Source of the DNA: an uncultured Chloroflexales bacterium
GTDB taxonomy: Bacteria; Chloroflexota; Chloroflexia; Chloroflexales; Chloroflexaceae
Reading direction: 5' to 3'
Assembly: GCA_937902315.1 (NCBI GenBank)
Contig: CALGUG010000013.1
Location: 1-41,106, forward strand
DNA length: 41,106 bases
Part shown: positions 15,193 through 23,299 of the stretch, one piece after another
Numbering within the stretch: the stretch's first letter is position 1
How the letters are laid out: every line of letters starts with the position of its first letter
Program-made: the position numbers and the translations under genes
The notes under the pieces: model-generated
Databases searched by the model: none
What the model saw: only the letters and a program-made list of their open reading frames with translations
What the model was told of the DNA's origin: nothing

Positions 15193-16338
15193 CTATTCCT
15201 CCTGTCCTTTTTCGGCGGCTGCAGCGGCACGCTTGGCGGCGTTGGCAGCCCTGATGGCGGCCAAGCGAGCGGCCTTTTCATCGGCTGGACTTGTCGACTC
15301 GCTAGCAGCTGTTTCGGGCGCTTCGCTCGCTTGGGCTTGCTGAGCGGCGCGTTTAGCGGCGTTGGCAGCCCTGATGGCGGCCAAGCGAGCGGCCTTGTCG
15401 TCGGCTGGACTTGCCGACTCGCTTGGAGCTGTTTCGGGCGCTTCGCTCGCTTGGGCTTGCTGAGCGGCGCGTTTAGCGGCATTGGCGGCCCTGATGGCGG
15501 CCAAGCGAGCGGCCTTGTCGTCGGCTGACTGTGTGGCGTCGCCTTGGGCGGCCTGGCCATTTTCGCTGTTAGCTCTCTTGGCGGCGTTGGCTGCTCTGAT
15601 AGCAGCTAAGCGAGCGGCTTTGTCGTCGGCCGTTGTGCTGGCGCTTGCAACTGCCTCGGGCGCTGGCTCGGCTTGGGGCGCGCGCGCCAGTTGTTCGCGC
15701 AGCTGTTCTTGCATCTGTGGGGCGATCCCGATCAGGTCGCTGCGACGCTTCATATTGGCCGCGAGCTTTTTGTAGGCGTTCTCTTTGACCTCTTCCCACA
15801 TGCGCGGCGCGATCTGGGCATAGTAGGTGGTCGGCCGGTTGAGCGCGGTTTTATCGACGGTGAGCGAAGGGTGATCGTGGGTCGAAAGCTCGAAGGTATG
15901 ATCCATTTTGATCGCCTCGAAGGGGCAGACTTCGGCGCAGAGGCCGCAGCTCATACAGGCGTCGTACTCGATCTCGAAGCTTTCGACGGCGGGCACGGGT
16001 TTGCCGGTGGCCGGATCTTTGGCCTGCGTCATGTGAATGACTTGGGGCGGGCAGATCCGCTCGCACTGGAAGCAGGAGGTGCAGAACTCGTGGCCACTTT
16101 GCTCATCATAGAGCAGAATCGGCATGTTGCGATAGGCTTCGGGCAGTTGGCGGCGCTCTTCGGGATACTCGATGGTGAAGGTGCCTTGGATCTTTTTGTA
16201 GGAGTCGTTCTTCTGGAACGAGGCGCTCCAATGCTTCCAGATCACGCCCAAACCTCGTAGCAGCCCTTGGCCCATCGGGGTTTTGCGCGTGCGGCGATCG
16301 ACGGTGATGGCTTTGCCGCGCTGAATCTGTATGCTCAT
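15193..16338 (-). CDS. nuoI: NADH-quinone oxidoreductase subunit I with Ala/Lys-rich repeat tail
   Basis: 381 residues, about twice the usual length. Residues 1-200 are normal NuoI with two 4Fe-4S motifs, Cys86-89-92-96 (CTSCFQCERICP) and Cys128-131-134-138 (CMSCGLCAEVCP), which carry electrons to the N2 cluster in NuoB. Residues about 215-381 are an added tail with four near-identical copies of DDKAARLAAIRAANAAKRA (near 237-256, 272-291, 312-331, 352-371), separated by Gln/Ser/Glu/Pro-rich linkers. The copies look like amphipathic basic helices. The design recalls the C-terminal repeats of RnfC. ATG 16338 overlaps the nuoD stop by 4 nt, after a GGGAGG site. Function of the tail is unknown; docking of an electron donor is a guess. 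Confidence 0.96.
   Translation of the reverse strand: MSIQIQRGKAITVDRRTRKTPMGQGLLRGLGVIWKHWSASFQKNDSYKKIQGTFTIEYPEERRQLPEAYRNMPILLYDEQSGHEFCTSCFQCERICPPQVIHMTQAKDPATGKPVPAVESFEIEYDACMSCGLCAEVCPFEAIKMDHTFELSTHDHPSLTVDKTALNRPTTYYAQIAPRMWEEVKENAYKKLAANMKRRSDLIGIAPQMQEQLREQLARAPQAEPAPEAVASASTTADDKAARLAAIRAANAAKRANSENGQAAQGDATQSADDKAARLAAIRAANAAKRAAQQAQASEAPETAPSESASPADDKAARLAAIRAANAAKRAAQQAQASEAPETAASESTSPADEKAARLAAIRAANAAKRAAAAAEKGQEE
15226..15630 (-). repeat. nuoI: In-frame tandem repeats in nuoI
   Basis: Four copies of a roughly 60-bp coding block with linkers. Two consecutive 120-bp periods (15301-15420 and 15421-15540) are almost identical at DNA level, which shows recent duplication or gene conversion in the tail. 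Confidence 0.95.
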
Positions 16339-17444
16339 CGATCTACCTCCCCCAAAACAATGTCGATACTGCCCAGAATAACCACTACATCGGCGATCTT
16401 ATGGCCGCGACAGAGGTCGCCCAGCGGCGTCAGATTGATGAAGGAGGGCGCGCGAATCTTGTAGCGATAGGGCTTGGTGCTGCCGTCGCTCACCAGATAG
16501 AAGCCCAGCTCGCCTTTGGGCGACTCGATGCGCGTGTAGGCGTCGCCTACGGGTGGGCGCACGTTCTGGCGCGCTTTGGGATTGATGTGCGAACCGGTCG
16601 CATCGGGGAGCTGTTCGAGCGCTTGCAGCAGAATGCGGCGGCTCTGGCGCATCTCTTCGATGCGCACCAAAAAGCGGTCGTAGACATCGCCCACGCTGCC
16701 GATCGGAATGTCGAAGTCGAAGCGGTCGTAGATGCTATAGGGCTCGGCTTTGCGGATGTCGTAGGGGATGCCGCTGGCGCGCAGCATGGGCCCGGTCACG
16801 CTGTAGCTGATGGCCAGCTCTTTGGGCAGAATGCCGATATTCTGGGTGCGGGCCAGCAGAATCTCGTTTTCGCTCAGCAGGCGCTCTAGCTCGTCGATGA
16901 AGGCGGGCATGGCCTCTAAGAGATCCTGAAGCGCAGGCAGAAACTCGGGCGGCAGATCGCGCACCACGCCGCCGAAGCGGAAGTAGTTGCACATCATTCG
17001 CGCGCCCGAAACCATCTCGAACAGATCGAGGATCTTCTCGCGCTCGCGCATGCTGAAGGCCAACTGGGTCTGCCAAGCGCCCATATCGTTGAAGAGGAAG
17101 CCGATCGCTCCGGCATGGTTGAGGATGCGCGTTAGCTCAACCATGATCACGCGGATGTATTCTGCTCGCTCCGGCACTTCGATTCCGGCCAGCTTCTCGA
17201 CCGCCAGAGCGTAGGCGTGATTATTTGCCATCGAGTTGAAGTAGTCGAGGCGATCGGTGAAGGGCATATTTTGCAGGTAGCTGTTGGCCTCGCCAAGCTG
17301 CTCGTGGTTGCGGTGCAGATAGCCGAAGACGGGCGTCAGTTCGATGATGGTTTCGCCTTCGAGACGGGTCAGCAAGCGAAAGACGCCGTGGGTTGATGGG
17401 TGTTGTGGCCCGATATTGATCTGAAGCTCGTCTGTGCTCAACAT
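16335..17444 (-). CDS. nuoD: NADH-quinone oxidoreductase subunit D (49 kDa)
   Basis: 369 residues from ATG 17444. A TTG at 17459 is in frame, but GAGGT overlapping it is the ribosome site for the ATG. The protein is the 49-kDa homologue that forms the quinone pocket with NuoB: INIGPQHPSTHGVFR at the start holds the conserved His pair, and PVFGYLHRNHEQLGE follows. The C-terminus ends with the family's GSIDIVLGEVDR. It is separate from nuoC, 44 nt downstream of it, and overlaps nuoI by 4 nt. Confidence 0.97.
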   Translation of the reverse strand: MLSTDELQINIGPQHPSTHGVFRLLTRLEGETIIELTPVFGYLHRNHEQLGEANSYLQNMPFTDRLDYFNSMANNHAYALAVEKLAGIEVPERAEYIRVIMVELTRILNHAGAIGFLFNDMGAWQTQLAFSMREREKILDLFEMVSGARMMCNYFRFGGVVRDLPPEFLPALQDLLEAMPAFIDELERLLSENEILLARTQNIGILPKELAISYSVTGPMLRASGIPYDIRKAEPYSIYDRFDFDIPIGSVGDVYDRFLVRIEEMRQSRRILLQALEQLPDATGSHINPKARQNVRPPVGDAYTRIESPKGELGFYLVSDGSTKPYRYKIRAPSFINLTPLGDLCRGHKIADVVVILGSIDIVLGEVDR

Positions 17445-17488
17445 CGGCGGGTACCTCAAAGCAAATAAGGCGCTGGCCTTATCTTGCT

Positions 17489-18010
17489 CTATTCCGAGAG
17501 ATATTTATCGCCCTGACGAACGAAATCTTTGCGCATTGGGAAGCCTTCAAACTCATCCCACATATAGATCCGGCGCAGATCGGGGTGGCCCTTAAACACG
17601 ATTCCAAACAGATCGTAGGCTTCGCGCTCTTGGAAGGCGGCCCCCGGCCAGAAGGGTGTGAGCGAAGGCAGTTCCGGCTTTTCGCGCGGCAGACGAGTCT
17701 TGATGGTGAGGGCAGGCCCGCCGCTCAGACGGTAGAAGTGATAGACGAGCTCGAAACAGCCATGGGCCAGCAGATCGACCGCCGTGATATTCGAGAGGTA
17801 GATGTAGTTGAGTGAGGCGCGTAGATAGCGCGCTACCGCCGCGATCTGCTGGGCTTCGACCACAATGTCGGAGGTCGCGAGCAGATCGGGGCCGCCCTCG
17901 GGGCTTGGGAACGATCCGCTGGGCGAAAGCGCAAAGGGTAGGTCGCGCTGCAGGGCGGCGCGGGCTTCGTCGCGTTGACGAGCACTAAGCTCAGAGTTAT
18001 CGTCGGACAT
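17489..18010 (-). CDS. nuoC: NADH-quinone oxidoreductase subunit C (30 kDa)
   Basis: 173 residues. Peripheral-arm scaffold subunit with the NuoC signature REAYDLFGIVFKGHPDLRRIYMWDEFEGFPMRKDF at the C-terminus (about 131-165). ATG 18010 lies inside the end of nuoB (14-nt overlap) after GAGGAT, so translation is coupled. The first 30 residues are charged and variable. Confidence 0.97.
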   Translation of the reverse strand: MSDDNSELSARQRDEARAALQRDLPFALSPSGSFPSPEGGPDLLATSDIVVEAQQIAAVARYLRASLNYIYLSNITAVDLLAHGCFELVYHFYRLSGGPALTIKTRLPREKPELPSLTPFWPGAAFQEREAYDLFGIVFKGHPDLRRIYMWDEFEGFPMRKDFVRQGDKYLSE

Positions 18011-18770
18011 GTTGATCCTCGCCTTCTAGCGCTTCGGCGTAGCTAGCTGAGGTCTCTTCGCGAAGCTCGCGCTCCATATCGGGGAAGACCCGTACCAGTT
18101 CGGGGTGCTCGATCTGATCGCGCCGTTGTTCGCCCTCCATAGGCGAGCTATAGGAGCTGATCAGGGGCAGCGACCCGACCGGATCAACCAACTTTCCATC
18201 GATCTCTAGGCCGTGCGGGCCATAGCTCGGCACCGGAAAGTCTTGGCTTTGCGGGCGCGCCTTTTTGCCGTACCAGCGCACCTGCTTGAGATTCTGGCGG
18301 TCGATCTGGCTTTGCAGCGTCATCAGGGCGTGCAGCAGGGCTTCGGGTCGGGGTGGGCAGCCGGGTACGTAGACGTCGACTGGTATATAGAGGTCGATGC
18401 CGCGCACCACGTTGTAGCCGTCGCGGAAGGGCCCGCCCGAGGTGGCACAGGCTCCCATCGAGATCACATAACGCGGCTCGGGCATCTGGTTGTAGAGCCG
18501 CACCACTTGGGGGACCATCTTTTTGGTGACGGTTCCTGCCACGATCATTAGATCGGCTTGGCGCGGGCTGGCCCGAAACAGCTCGGCCCCAAAGCGAGCG
18601 AGGTCATAGCGACTCAGACCTGTGGCCATCATTTCGATCGCGCAACAAGCCAGTCCAAAGGCCATCGGCCAGACCGAAGAGCGGCGGCCCCAATTGTAGA
18701 AGCGGTTGAGGGTGGAGAAAAAGACACCTTGTTGTTCGAGGTCACTCTGAACAGCATCGTCGCTGGGCAT
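17997..18770 (-). CDS. nuoB: NADH-quinone oxidoreductase subunit B
   Basis: 257 residues. It holds the terminal 4Fe-4S cluster N2: Cys42-Cys43 (GLACCAIEMMAT), Cys108 (SMGACATSGG) and Cys138 (VPGCPPRPE). This cluster hands electrons to quinone at the NuoB/NuoD interface. Residues from about 170 on (KKARPQSQDF to the end) are a hydrophilic extension beyond the usual core, with an acidic, poorly conserved look. GAGGTG precedes ATG 18770. Confidence 0.97.
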   Translation of the reverse strand: MPSDDAVQSDLEQQGVFFSTLNRFYNWGRRSSVWPMAFGLACCAIEMMATGLSRYDLARFGAELFRASPRQADLMIVAGTVTKKMVPQVVRLYNQMPEPRYVISMGACATSGGPFRDGYNVVRGIDLYIPVDVYVPGCPPRPEALLHALMTLQSQIDRQNLKQVRWYGKKARPQSQDFPVPSYGPHGLEIDGKLVDPVGSLPLISSYSSPMEGEQRRDQIEHPELVRVFPDMERELREETSASYAEALEGEDQHVRR

Positions 18771-18863
18771 CAGTACACCTCAATTCAGTTGTCTGTCAAG
18801 CTGCTGCTTGCCGTTAGAGAGGGTGTGAGAGCGAGAAGGCAGCTTGTTGAGGGCGCTTAGACC

Positions 18864-19220
18864 CTACTTCCATTCAAGCGCGCCTTTGCGCCAGGCGTAT
18901 ACAAGACCAAAGATCAAAAGCGCAAGGAAGATCAGCATCTCGACAAGTGCGAAAACCCCGAGACGGTTATAGGCCACAGCCCATGGATAGAGGAAGAGCA
19001 CTTCGACATCGAAGATGACGAAGGCGAGGGCGTAGAGATAGTATTGGACTTTGAATTGGACGTGAATATCGCCGATCGCTTCCAAGCCACATTCATAGGT
19101 GGATTGTTTGATAGGCGTTGGGCGTTTGGGGCGTAGGAAACGAGCCAGCACTAAAGGGAGCAGGGGGAAACTGAGAGCTGCGATAAATAAGACCCCGATA
19201 AAGGCGTAAGTGGCCAGCAT
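18864..19220 (-). CDS. nuoA: NADH-quinone oxidoreductase subunit A
   Basis: 118 residues with three membrane helices (about 3-25, 62-84, 90-112). The loop between helices 1 and 2 has the family's STYECGLEAIGDIHVQF, with the conserved Cys near the quinone path, and IFDVEVLFLYPWAV follows. It is the first gene of the operon. A strong promoter lies 48-77 nt upstream of ATG 19220 and GAGGG serves as ribosome site. The 93-nt gap to nuoB is the second largest in the operon. Confidence 0.97.
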   Translation of the reverse strand: MLATYAFIGVLFIAALSFPLLPLVLARFLRPKRPTPIKQSTYECGLEAIGDIHVQFKVQYYLYALAFVIFDVEVLFLYPWAVAYNRLGVFALVEMLIFLALLIFGLVYAWRKGALEWK

Positions 19221-19267
19221 AACAAACCCTCAGATGCTCAAAGGCGGCTCTATCCGTAACAGGATTT

Positions 19268-19297
19268 AGTATACCATAGGGACTTTGGGCGAATCAA
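19268..19297 (-). promoter_or_regulatory. nuoA: Promoter of the nuo operon
   Basis: On the minus strand TTGATT (19297-19292), 18-bp spacer, TATACT (19273-19268), preceded by TGG, so it is also an extended -10. Expected start near 19261 gives a leader of about 40 nt. The promoter starts right after the stop of the FHA gene at 19300. Confidence 0.8.
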
Positions 19298-19299
19298 CC

Positions 19300-19752
19300 C
19301 TATTTTGTGAGCCGCAGCTCGACGCGGCCTACCCGCACAATGTCGCCGTAGTTGATCGGCGTAGGATCGCGCACTTCGAAACCGTTGACGAAGGTGCCGT
19401 TGGTGCTACCGGTATCTTCTAAGAACCACTCGTTGCCACGCAATTCGAGCAGTGCGTGCTGGGCAGACATAAAGTTGTCGTTGAGGGCGATATCGCTTTC
19501 GAGGCTGCGCCCGATCACATTGACCGGATTAAGCGGGAAGGCTTTGCCAACAGGCAAACCGCTCTGACCCGATGCAACGATGACCAATTGCCCATAGGGG
19601 CTGACCGGGTTGTTTGAAACCTGACCGCCCCCTTGCAGGCTATATGTGACGACTCGTAAGGCTTGCCACAAAAAGAGATACAGAAAGACGACCACACTTA
19701 AACGAAGGATCAGGACGATTGCATCGATCGAAAAGTTAAAAATTTCGGTCAT
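19300..19752 (-). CDS. Membrane-anchored FHA-domain protein (FhaB-like)
   Basis: 150 residues: one membrane helix at about 9-32, a short Gly/Gln linker, then an FHA domain in the second half with the phosphothreonine-binding loops GRSLESDIAL, SAQHALLEL and TGSTNGTFVNG. FHA domains bind phosphothreonine on partners of Ser/Thr kinases. The TM-plus-FHA layout and the fhaA-type gene 53 bp upstream match the fhaA-fhaB pair of actinobacteria, where it works in envelope growth. Here no kinase, phosphatase, rodA or pbpA gene follows; the next gene is nuoA. AGGA sits before ATG 19752. Confidence 0.9.
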   Translation of the reverse strand: MTEIFNFSIDAIVLILRLSVVVFLYLFLWQALRVVTYSLQGGGQVSNNPVSPYGQLVIVASGQSGLPVGKAFPLNPVNVIGRSLESDIALNDNFMSAQHALLELRGNEWFLEDTGSTNGTFVNGFEVRDPTPINYGDIVRVGRVELRLTK

Positions 19753-19805
19753 AATTCCTATTACCGCAAGATTGTATGGCGCGATCTGACCTCAAGAATC
19801 GTTGA

Positions 19806-20534
19806 TCAGCCTTCTCGAAAGGTCATTTCAAGTCCGCCGAGCGACACAGTGTCGCCATCACGCAGAGGGGCTTCATTCACGCGTTCGCCGTTCACAAAGG
19901 TGCCGTTAGTGCTGCCTAGATCGGTGATCCAGAAGCGGCGCGTTTTATAGCGCAGTTGGGCATGGTGGCGCGAAACGCGGGCATCTTCGAGAATAATATC
20001 GTTGCTCAGACCACGCCCGATCGTCAGCAAGGTGCTTTCAAGCGGAATATGGTGAGGGCCTTGGTTTGTGCGCAACAACAGCATTGCCGAGGCGCGGGTG
20101 ATCGGTATATTGCCCAAGTTGGCTGTGCCCATCATCACCTGGGTTTGGTTAGAAGGGCCATCTTGGACACTGACGGTTTCAGCGACGACTTGGATCGAGC
20201 GACGCGCCACACCCGGGTCAGGATTAAGCGTGACCACAGGATGGGCCAACATCGAGAAGTTGCGTTCATCTGCTAGTTCGCGCAGGTAGACCGCCATTTC
20301 ACGCTCCATATCGGCTTGCATGGGCTGAAACGCGCTGAAGTCTTCTGGGTGCAGATACGCCTTGTACACGTTGGGAACGATGATGCGTTTGACGCTAATG
20401 GTTTGTTGGCTTTCCATGGCTCGCTCAAGGCGTTTTGCGATCTCAGCAGGCTGAACCGGGCTGCGGAAGAGTCGCGCAACTGAACCCTCGACCATGTTCT
20501 CCATAAATTGTTCAAAATGGTTGAGAGCACTCAC
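19806..20534 (-). CDS. fhaA: FhaA-like protein: DUF3662 plus FHA domain
   Basis: 242 residues from GTG 20534 (MSALNHFEQFMENMVEG), chosen because AGGAGA is 6-7 nt upstream and the sequence then matches the family start; the ATG at 20561 has no site. Residues 1-125 are the DUF3662/FhaA N-terminal domain (FRSPVQPAEIAKRLERAM). Residues about 160-242 are an FHA domain with GRGLSNDIIL, SRHHAQL and GSTNGTFVNG. It is cytoplasmic. In mycobacteria FhaA binds phosphorylated envelope proteins. Likely co-transcribed with the membrane FHA gene. Confidence 0.9.
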   Translation of the reverse strand: MSALNHFEQFMENMVEGSVARLFRSPVQPAEIAKRLERAMESQQTISVKRIIVPNVYKAYLHPEDFSAFQPMQADMEREMAVYLRELADERNFSMLAHPVVTLNPDPGVARRSIQVVAETVSVQDGPSNQTQVMMGTANLGNIPITRASAMLLLRTNQGPHHIPLESTLLTIGRGLSNDIILEDARVSRHHAQLRYKTRRFWITDLGSTNGTFVNGERVNEAPLRDGDTVSLGGLEMTFREG

Positions 20535-20572
20535 ACATGGTCTCCTACACGTTCCATACATCGCTTCTTTCT

Positions 20573-20581
20573 ATTGTAGCA
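20573..20581 (-). promoter_or_regulatory. Extended -10 promoter of the FHA genes
   Basis: On the minus strand TGCTACAAT, an extended -10 with one mismatch, 39 nt before the GTG start. Confidence 0.5.
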
Positions 20582-20785
20582 TATGACTCACCGCAGTGGG
20601 AGAGTATTCGCTACGTTCTAAGACAGTAAATAAGCTTTTGCGTAGCGCTTACTTTGCGTATTGGGGCGCTGCTTATGTGCGATCGGCACACCCCAATAGT
20701 GGCGCTCTGTGGTCTATTAAACGAGATTCCCTAGTATTTTGTTGCCGCTCTCGTACCGGAATCCGCTTCGTTACTCTTATGCATT

Positions 20786-20855
20786 GGCGGCTTGTTTTCT
20801 ACCCCAAAGAGGGCTAAAACCGCGTCCGCCTACGGCTACAATCATCCTTTCCGCC
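20786..20855 (+). repeat. Dispersed repeat core, copy 5
   Basis: Exact CGCGTCCGCCTACGGCTA at 20821-20838. The preceding GGCGGCTTG and TTCTACCCCAAA segments match copy 9 closely. Confidence 0.92.
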
Positions 20856-21170
20856 GCAAGGCTGGGCTAGCAGCCTGTGGGCAGCGCCCCCAAAACACAG
20901 CAGTCCAGCAGATTTCATACCAAATCCGTTTAAAGACGTATGTTCTTGCCACGCCTGAAAACGAAAAGCCGGGGAAAGAGTAGAAATAGTCGGGTTCCGC
21001 GCCATCTTCTGCATTCAACAGTGCGATACGCTTTCGCATGCTTGCTCAACTAGTTCATCTGTGCTATATTCAAGCTATTCTAGGGTAGCTAAAGGGTTCT
21101 AATACAAAATCCGTTTGCATTGTTGGCTTTGGGGAGGTCTTTCGGTACACAGATACAAGCCTCGTTTGTT

Positions 21171-21237
21171 GGGCAGGATGTTGATAGCCGTAGGCGGACG
21201 CGCCAAGCAACCAATGGAAGGGCAAGACCTTGCCGCA
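21171..21237 (-). repeat. Dispersed repeat core, copy 6
   Basis: TAGCCGTAGGCGGACGCG at 21185-21202, with GGGCAGGATG before and CCAATGGAAGGGCAAGACC after. Faces copy 5. Confidence 0.92.
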
Positions 21238-21354
21238 GCATTCTAAAGCAAGCGGATTTGTTATACCAGCGGTATAACAAGCGATACTTCGTTAAATAGC
21301 TTCTGCATGCCAAACTTGTAAACAGATGATTGTATAGCGTTGCAACACTGTCTA

Positions 21355-21363
21355 TGGTACAAT
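21355..21363 (+). promoter_or_regulatory. recN: Extended -10 promoter of recN
   Basis: TGGTACAAT, one mismatch from an extended -10, 53 nt before the start. No good -35. No LexA-like operator was recognised. Confidence 0.5.
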
Positions 21364-21416
21364 GCTTGCAGACATTAGAGCAACGCTCATCTGTTCGTAT
21401 GTAATAAGACTAGCCT

Positions 21417-23243
21417 ATGCTATTAGAGCTACAAATTCGTGATTTCGCGATTATCGATCATTTGCATCTCCGTTTAGGGCGGGATTTTAATGTACTGACT
21501 GGTGAGACAGGTGCTGGTAAGTCTATCATTATCGATGCACTTGGCACCCTACGTGGCGAGAAAACCGATCCTTCATGGGTACGTGCGGGCAGCCAGCGCG
21601 CGCGGATCGAAGGCGTCTTCAGTCTTGACGACTCGCCGGCGCTCTTGGCCTTGCTAGAAGAGAACGGCCTGCTCGATGAGGGCGACGATCAACTGATACT
21701 GTCGCGCGAAATCAATGGCGAAACCGGTCGGAGTGTTGCACGTATCAACGGACGGGCAGTCAACTTGACGACTCTGCGCGAAGTTGGCTCGCATCTGGTC
21801 GATATTCACGGCCAGCACGAAGGCTTGTCCTTATTTGATACCCGAACCCATCTCGATATGCTCGACCGTTACGGTTCGTTGCTGCCCTTGCGCGAGCAGA
21901 TCGCGAACGAGGTCGGGCGATTGCGCCAAGTGCGCGATGAACTGGCTCAGTTGCGTCGCAACGAAGCGCGTCGGAACGAACGGCTTGAAGAGCTGCGCTT
22001 TTTGCTTGAAGATGTAACGGCGGCCAAACTGCGGGTTGGCGAAGAACAAGAGCTTGTGCAAGAGCGCCAACTGCTGCAGAATGGTGCGCGCATCACCGAT
22101 CTGATCTCGTCTGCCTATACCTTGTTGTACCAAGGTGAAGAGAGCGGGCGGGTGAGTGTGCGTCCGGCTGTCGAGCTCATGGCCGAGGTCGATGGGCAAC
22201 TGGCCGACCTGGCGCGTATCGATCCCAACGTCGCCAGCCTGAGCGAACAGGCCAGCGACCTGCGCTATCGCATCGAAGACTTGGCGAGCAGTGTGCGCGC
22301 TTACCTCAATCAGCTCGATTTCGATCCCCATCGCCTCGACGAGATCGAAGATCGCCTCACCTTGATTCGCAACCTAGAGCGTAAATATCACGGCAGCATT
22401 GCCGATATTTTAGAGCGGGCCGAGCGGGCCGAAGAAGAGATCGATCGTTTGACCCATAGTGCCGAGCATGTCGCCGAGCTAGAGGCCCAAGAGGAGGCCC
22501 TGCTTGCGACGATCGGGCGGCTCTCGCAAGAGCTGTCGCACAAGCGACGGGTGGTGGGCGATGAGCTGGCGCGCTCGATCGAAGCGGCCATGGGCGATCT
22601 GGCTATGCCGCATGTGAAATTCCACGTCCAGCTTGCTCACAAAGAAGACCCGCGCGGTGTTCCGGTCGCAAACCTCCAGAGCGATGCGCTTGAAGTGCAT
22701 GGCGATCCGCGCGCCAAAGGGCGCTATTTCTTTGACCGCACCGGTATCGATATCGTTGAATTTATGCTTTCACCCAACCCAGGTGAGCCGCTCAAACCTT
22801 TGGCGCGCATCGCATCGGGCGGTGAAAGCTCGCGCCTCTTGCTCGCGCTCAAATCGATCCTCTCGAAAGTTGATACCGTTGTGACGCTTGTGTTTGATGA
22901 AGTCGATGTAGGCGTTGGAGGTCGTGCGGGCCAAGTTGTTGGTGAGAAGTTATGGGCGATGACCGAGAACCATCAAGTGATTTGTATCACCCACTTGCCT
23001 CAAGTTGCCGCTTTTGCAGATAGCCACTACCATATCGCCAAAGAAGTCCAAGGCGAGCGAACCCGCACCTCTATTCGCTTGCTGACGCCCGAGCAGCAGG
23101 TCGATGAGCTTGCGGCTATGCTCGATGGTGTTCCTGTCAGCGAATATAGCCGTGGCAGCGCTCGCGAAATGTTACAACGTGCCGCGAGCCAGAAAGAGCG
23201 TCTTGCGGCGCGACGCGCTACTCTTCCCCAACTCGCATCGTAG
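21417..23243 (+). CDS. recN: DNA repair protein RecN
   Basis: 608 residues. SMC-like ATPase that acts at DNA double-strand breaks in recombinational repair. N-terminal Walker A GETGAGKSIIID with Lys35, a long coiled-coil middle (about 150-380, rich in Leu, Arg, Glu and Gln), then the ABC signature IASGGESSRLLLALK (about 463-477), Walker B LVFDEVDVGVGG (about 489) and the ICITHLPQVAAFAD His switch. Length is typical. ATG 21417 begins MLLELQIRDFAIIDHL, the standard RecN start. The next gene begins 56 nt downstream, so the two may be co-transcribed. Confidence 0.97.
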   Translation: MLLELQIRDFAIIDHLHLRLGRDFNVLTGETGAGKSIIIDALGTLRGEKTDPSWVRAGSQRARIEGVFSLDDSPALLALLEENGLLDEGDDQLILSREINGETGRSVARINGRAVNLTTLREVGSHLVDIHGQHEGLSLFDTRTHLDMLDRYGSLLPLREQIANEVGRLRQVRDELAQLRRNEARRNERLEELRFLLEDVTAAKLRVGEEQELVQERQLLQNGARITDLISSAYTLLYQGEESGRVSVRPAVELMAEVDGQLADLARIDPNVASLSEQASDLRYRIEDLASSVRAYLNQLDFDPHRLDEIEDRLTLIRNLERKYHGSIADILERAERAEEEIDRLTHSAEHVAELEAQEEALLATIGRLSQELSHKRRVVGDELARSIEAAMGDLAMPHVKFHVQLAHKEDPRGVPVANLQSDALEVHGDPRAKGRYFFDRTGIDIVEFMLSPNPGEPLKPLARIASGGESSRLLLALKSILSKVDTVVTLVFDEVDVGVGGRAGQVVGEKLWAMTENHQVICITHLPQVAAFADSHYHIAKEVQGERTRTSIRLLTPEQQVDELAAMLDGVPVSEYSRGSAREMLQRAASQKERLAARRATLPQLAS

Positions 23244-23299
23244 CGTTTTTGATCTCGTCCATCGTGTGAGCGGTACGGACGTGCTAAGGAGTCGTCACC

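Larger units (their letters stand above)
20760..21258. mobile_element. MITE-like composite element upstream of recN
   Basis: Bounded by perfect 9-bp inverted ends AATCCGCTT (20760-20768) and AAGCGGATT (21250-21258). Inside are core copies 5 (plus) and 6 (minus), an inverted GTACCGAAAGACCTCCCC block near 21130-21150 and two further internal AAATCCGTTT ends near 20920 and 21103, so it looks nested or mosaic. There is no transposase and no gene in the whole gap 20535-21416. Confidence 0.6.

Noticed and set aside
15193..16338. nuoI tail as a frameshift artefact
   Set aside because: The frame is continuous to a stop just before nuoH, repeats are in phase and codon use matches the neighbours.
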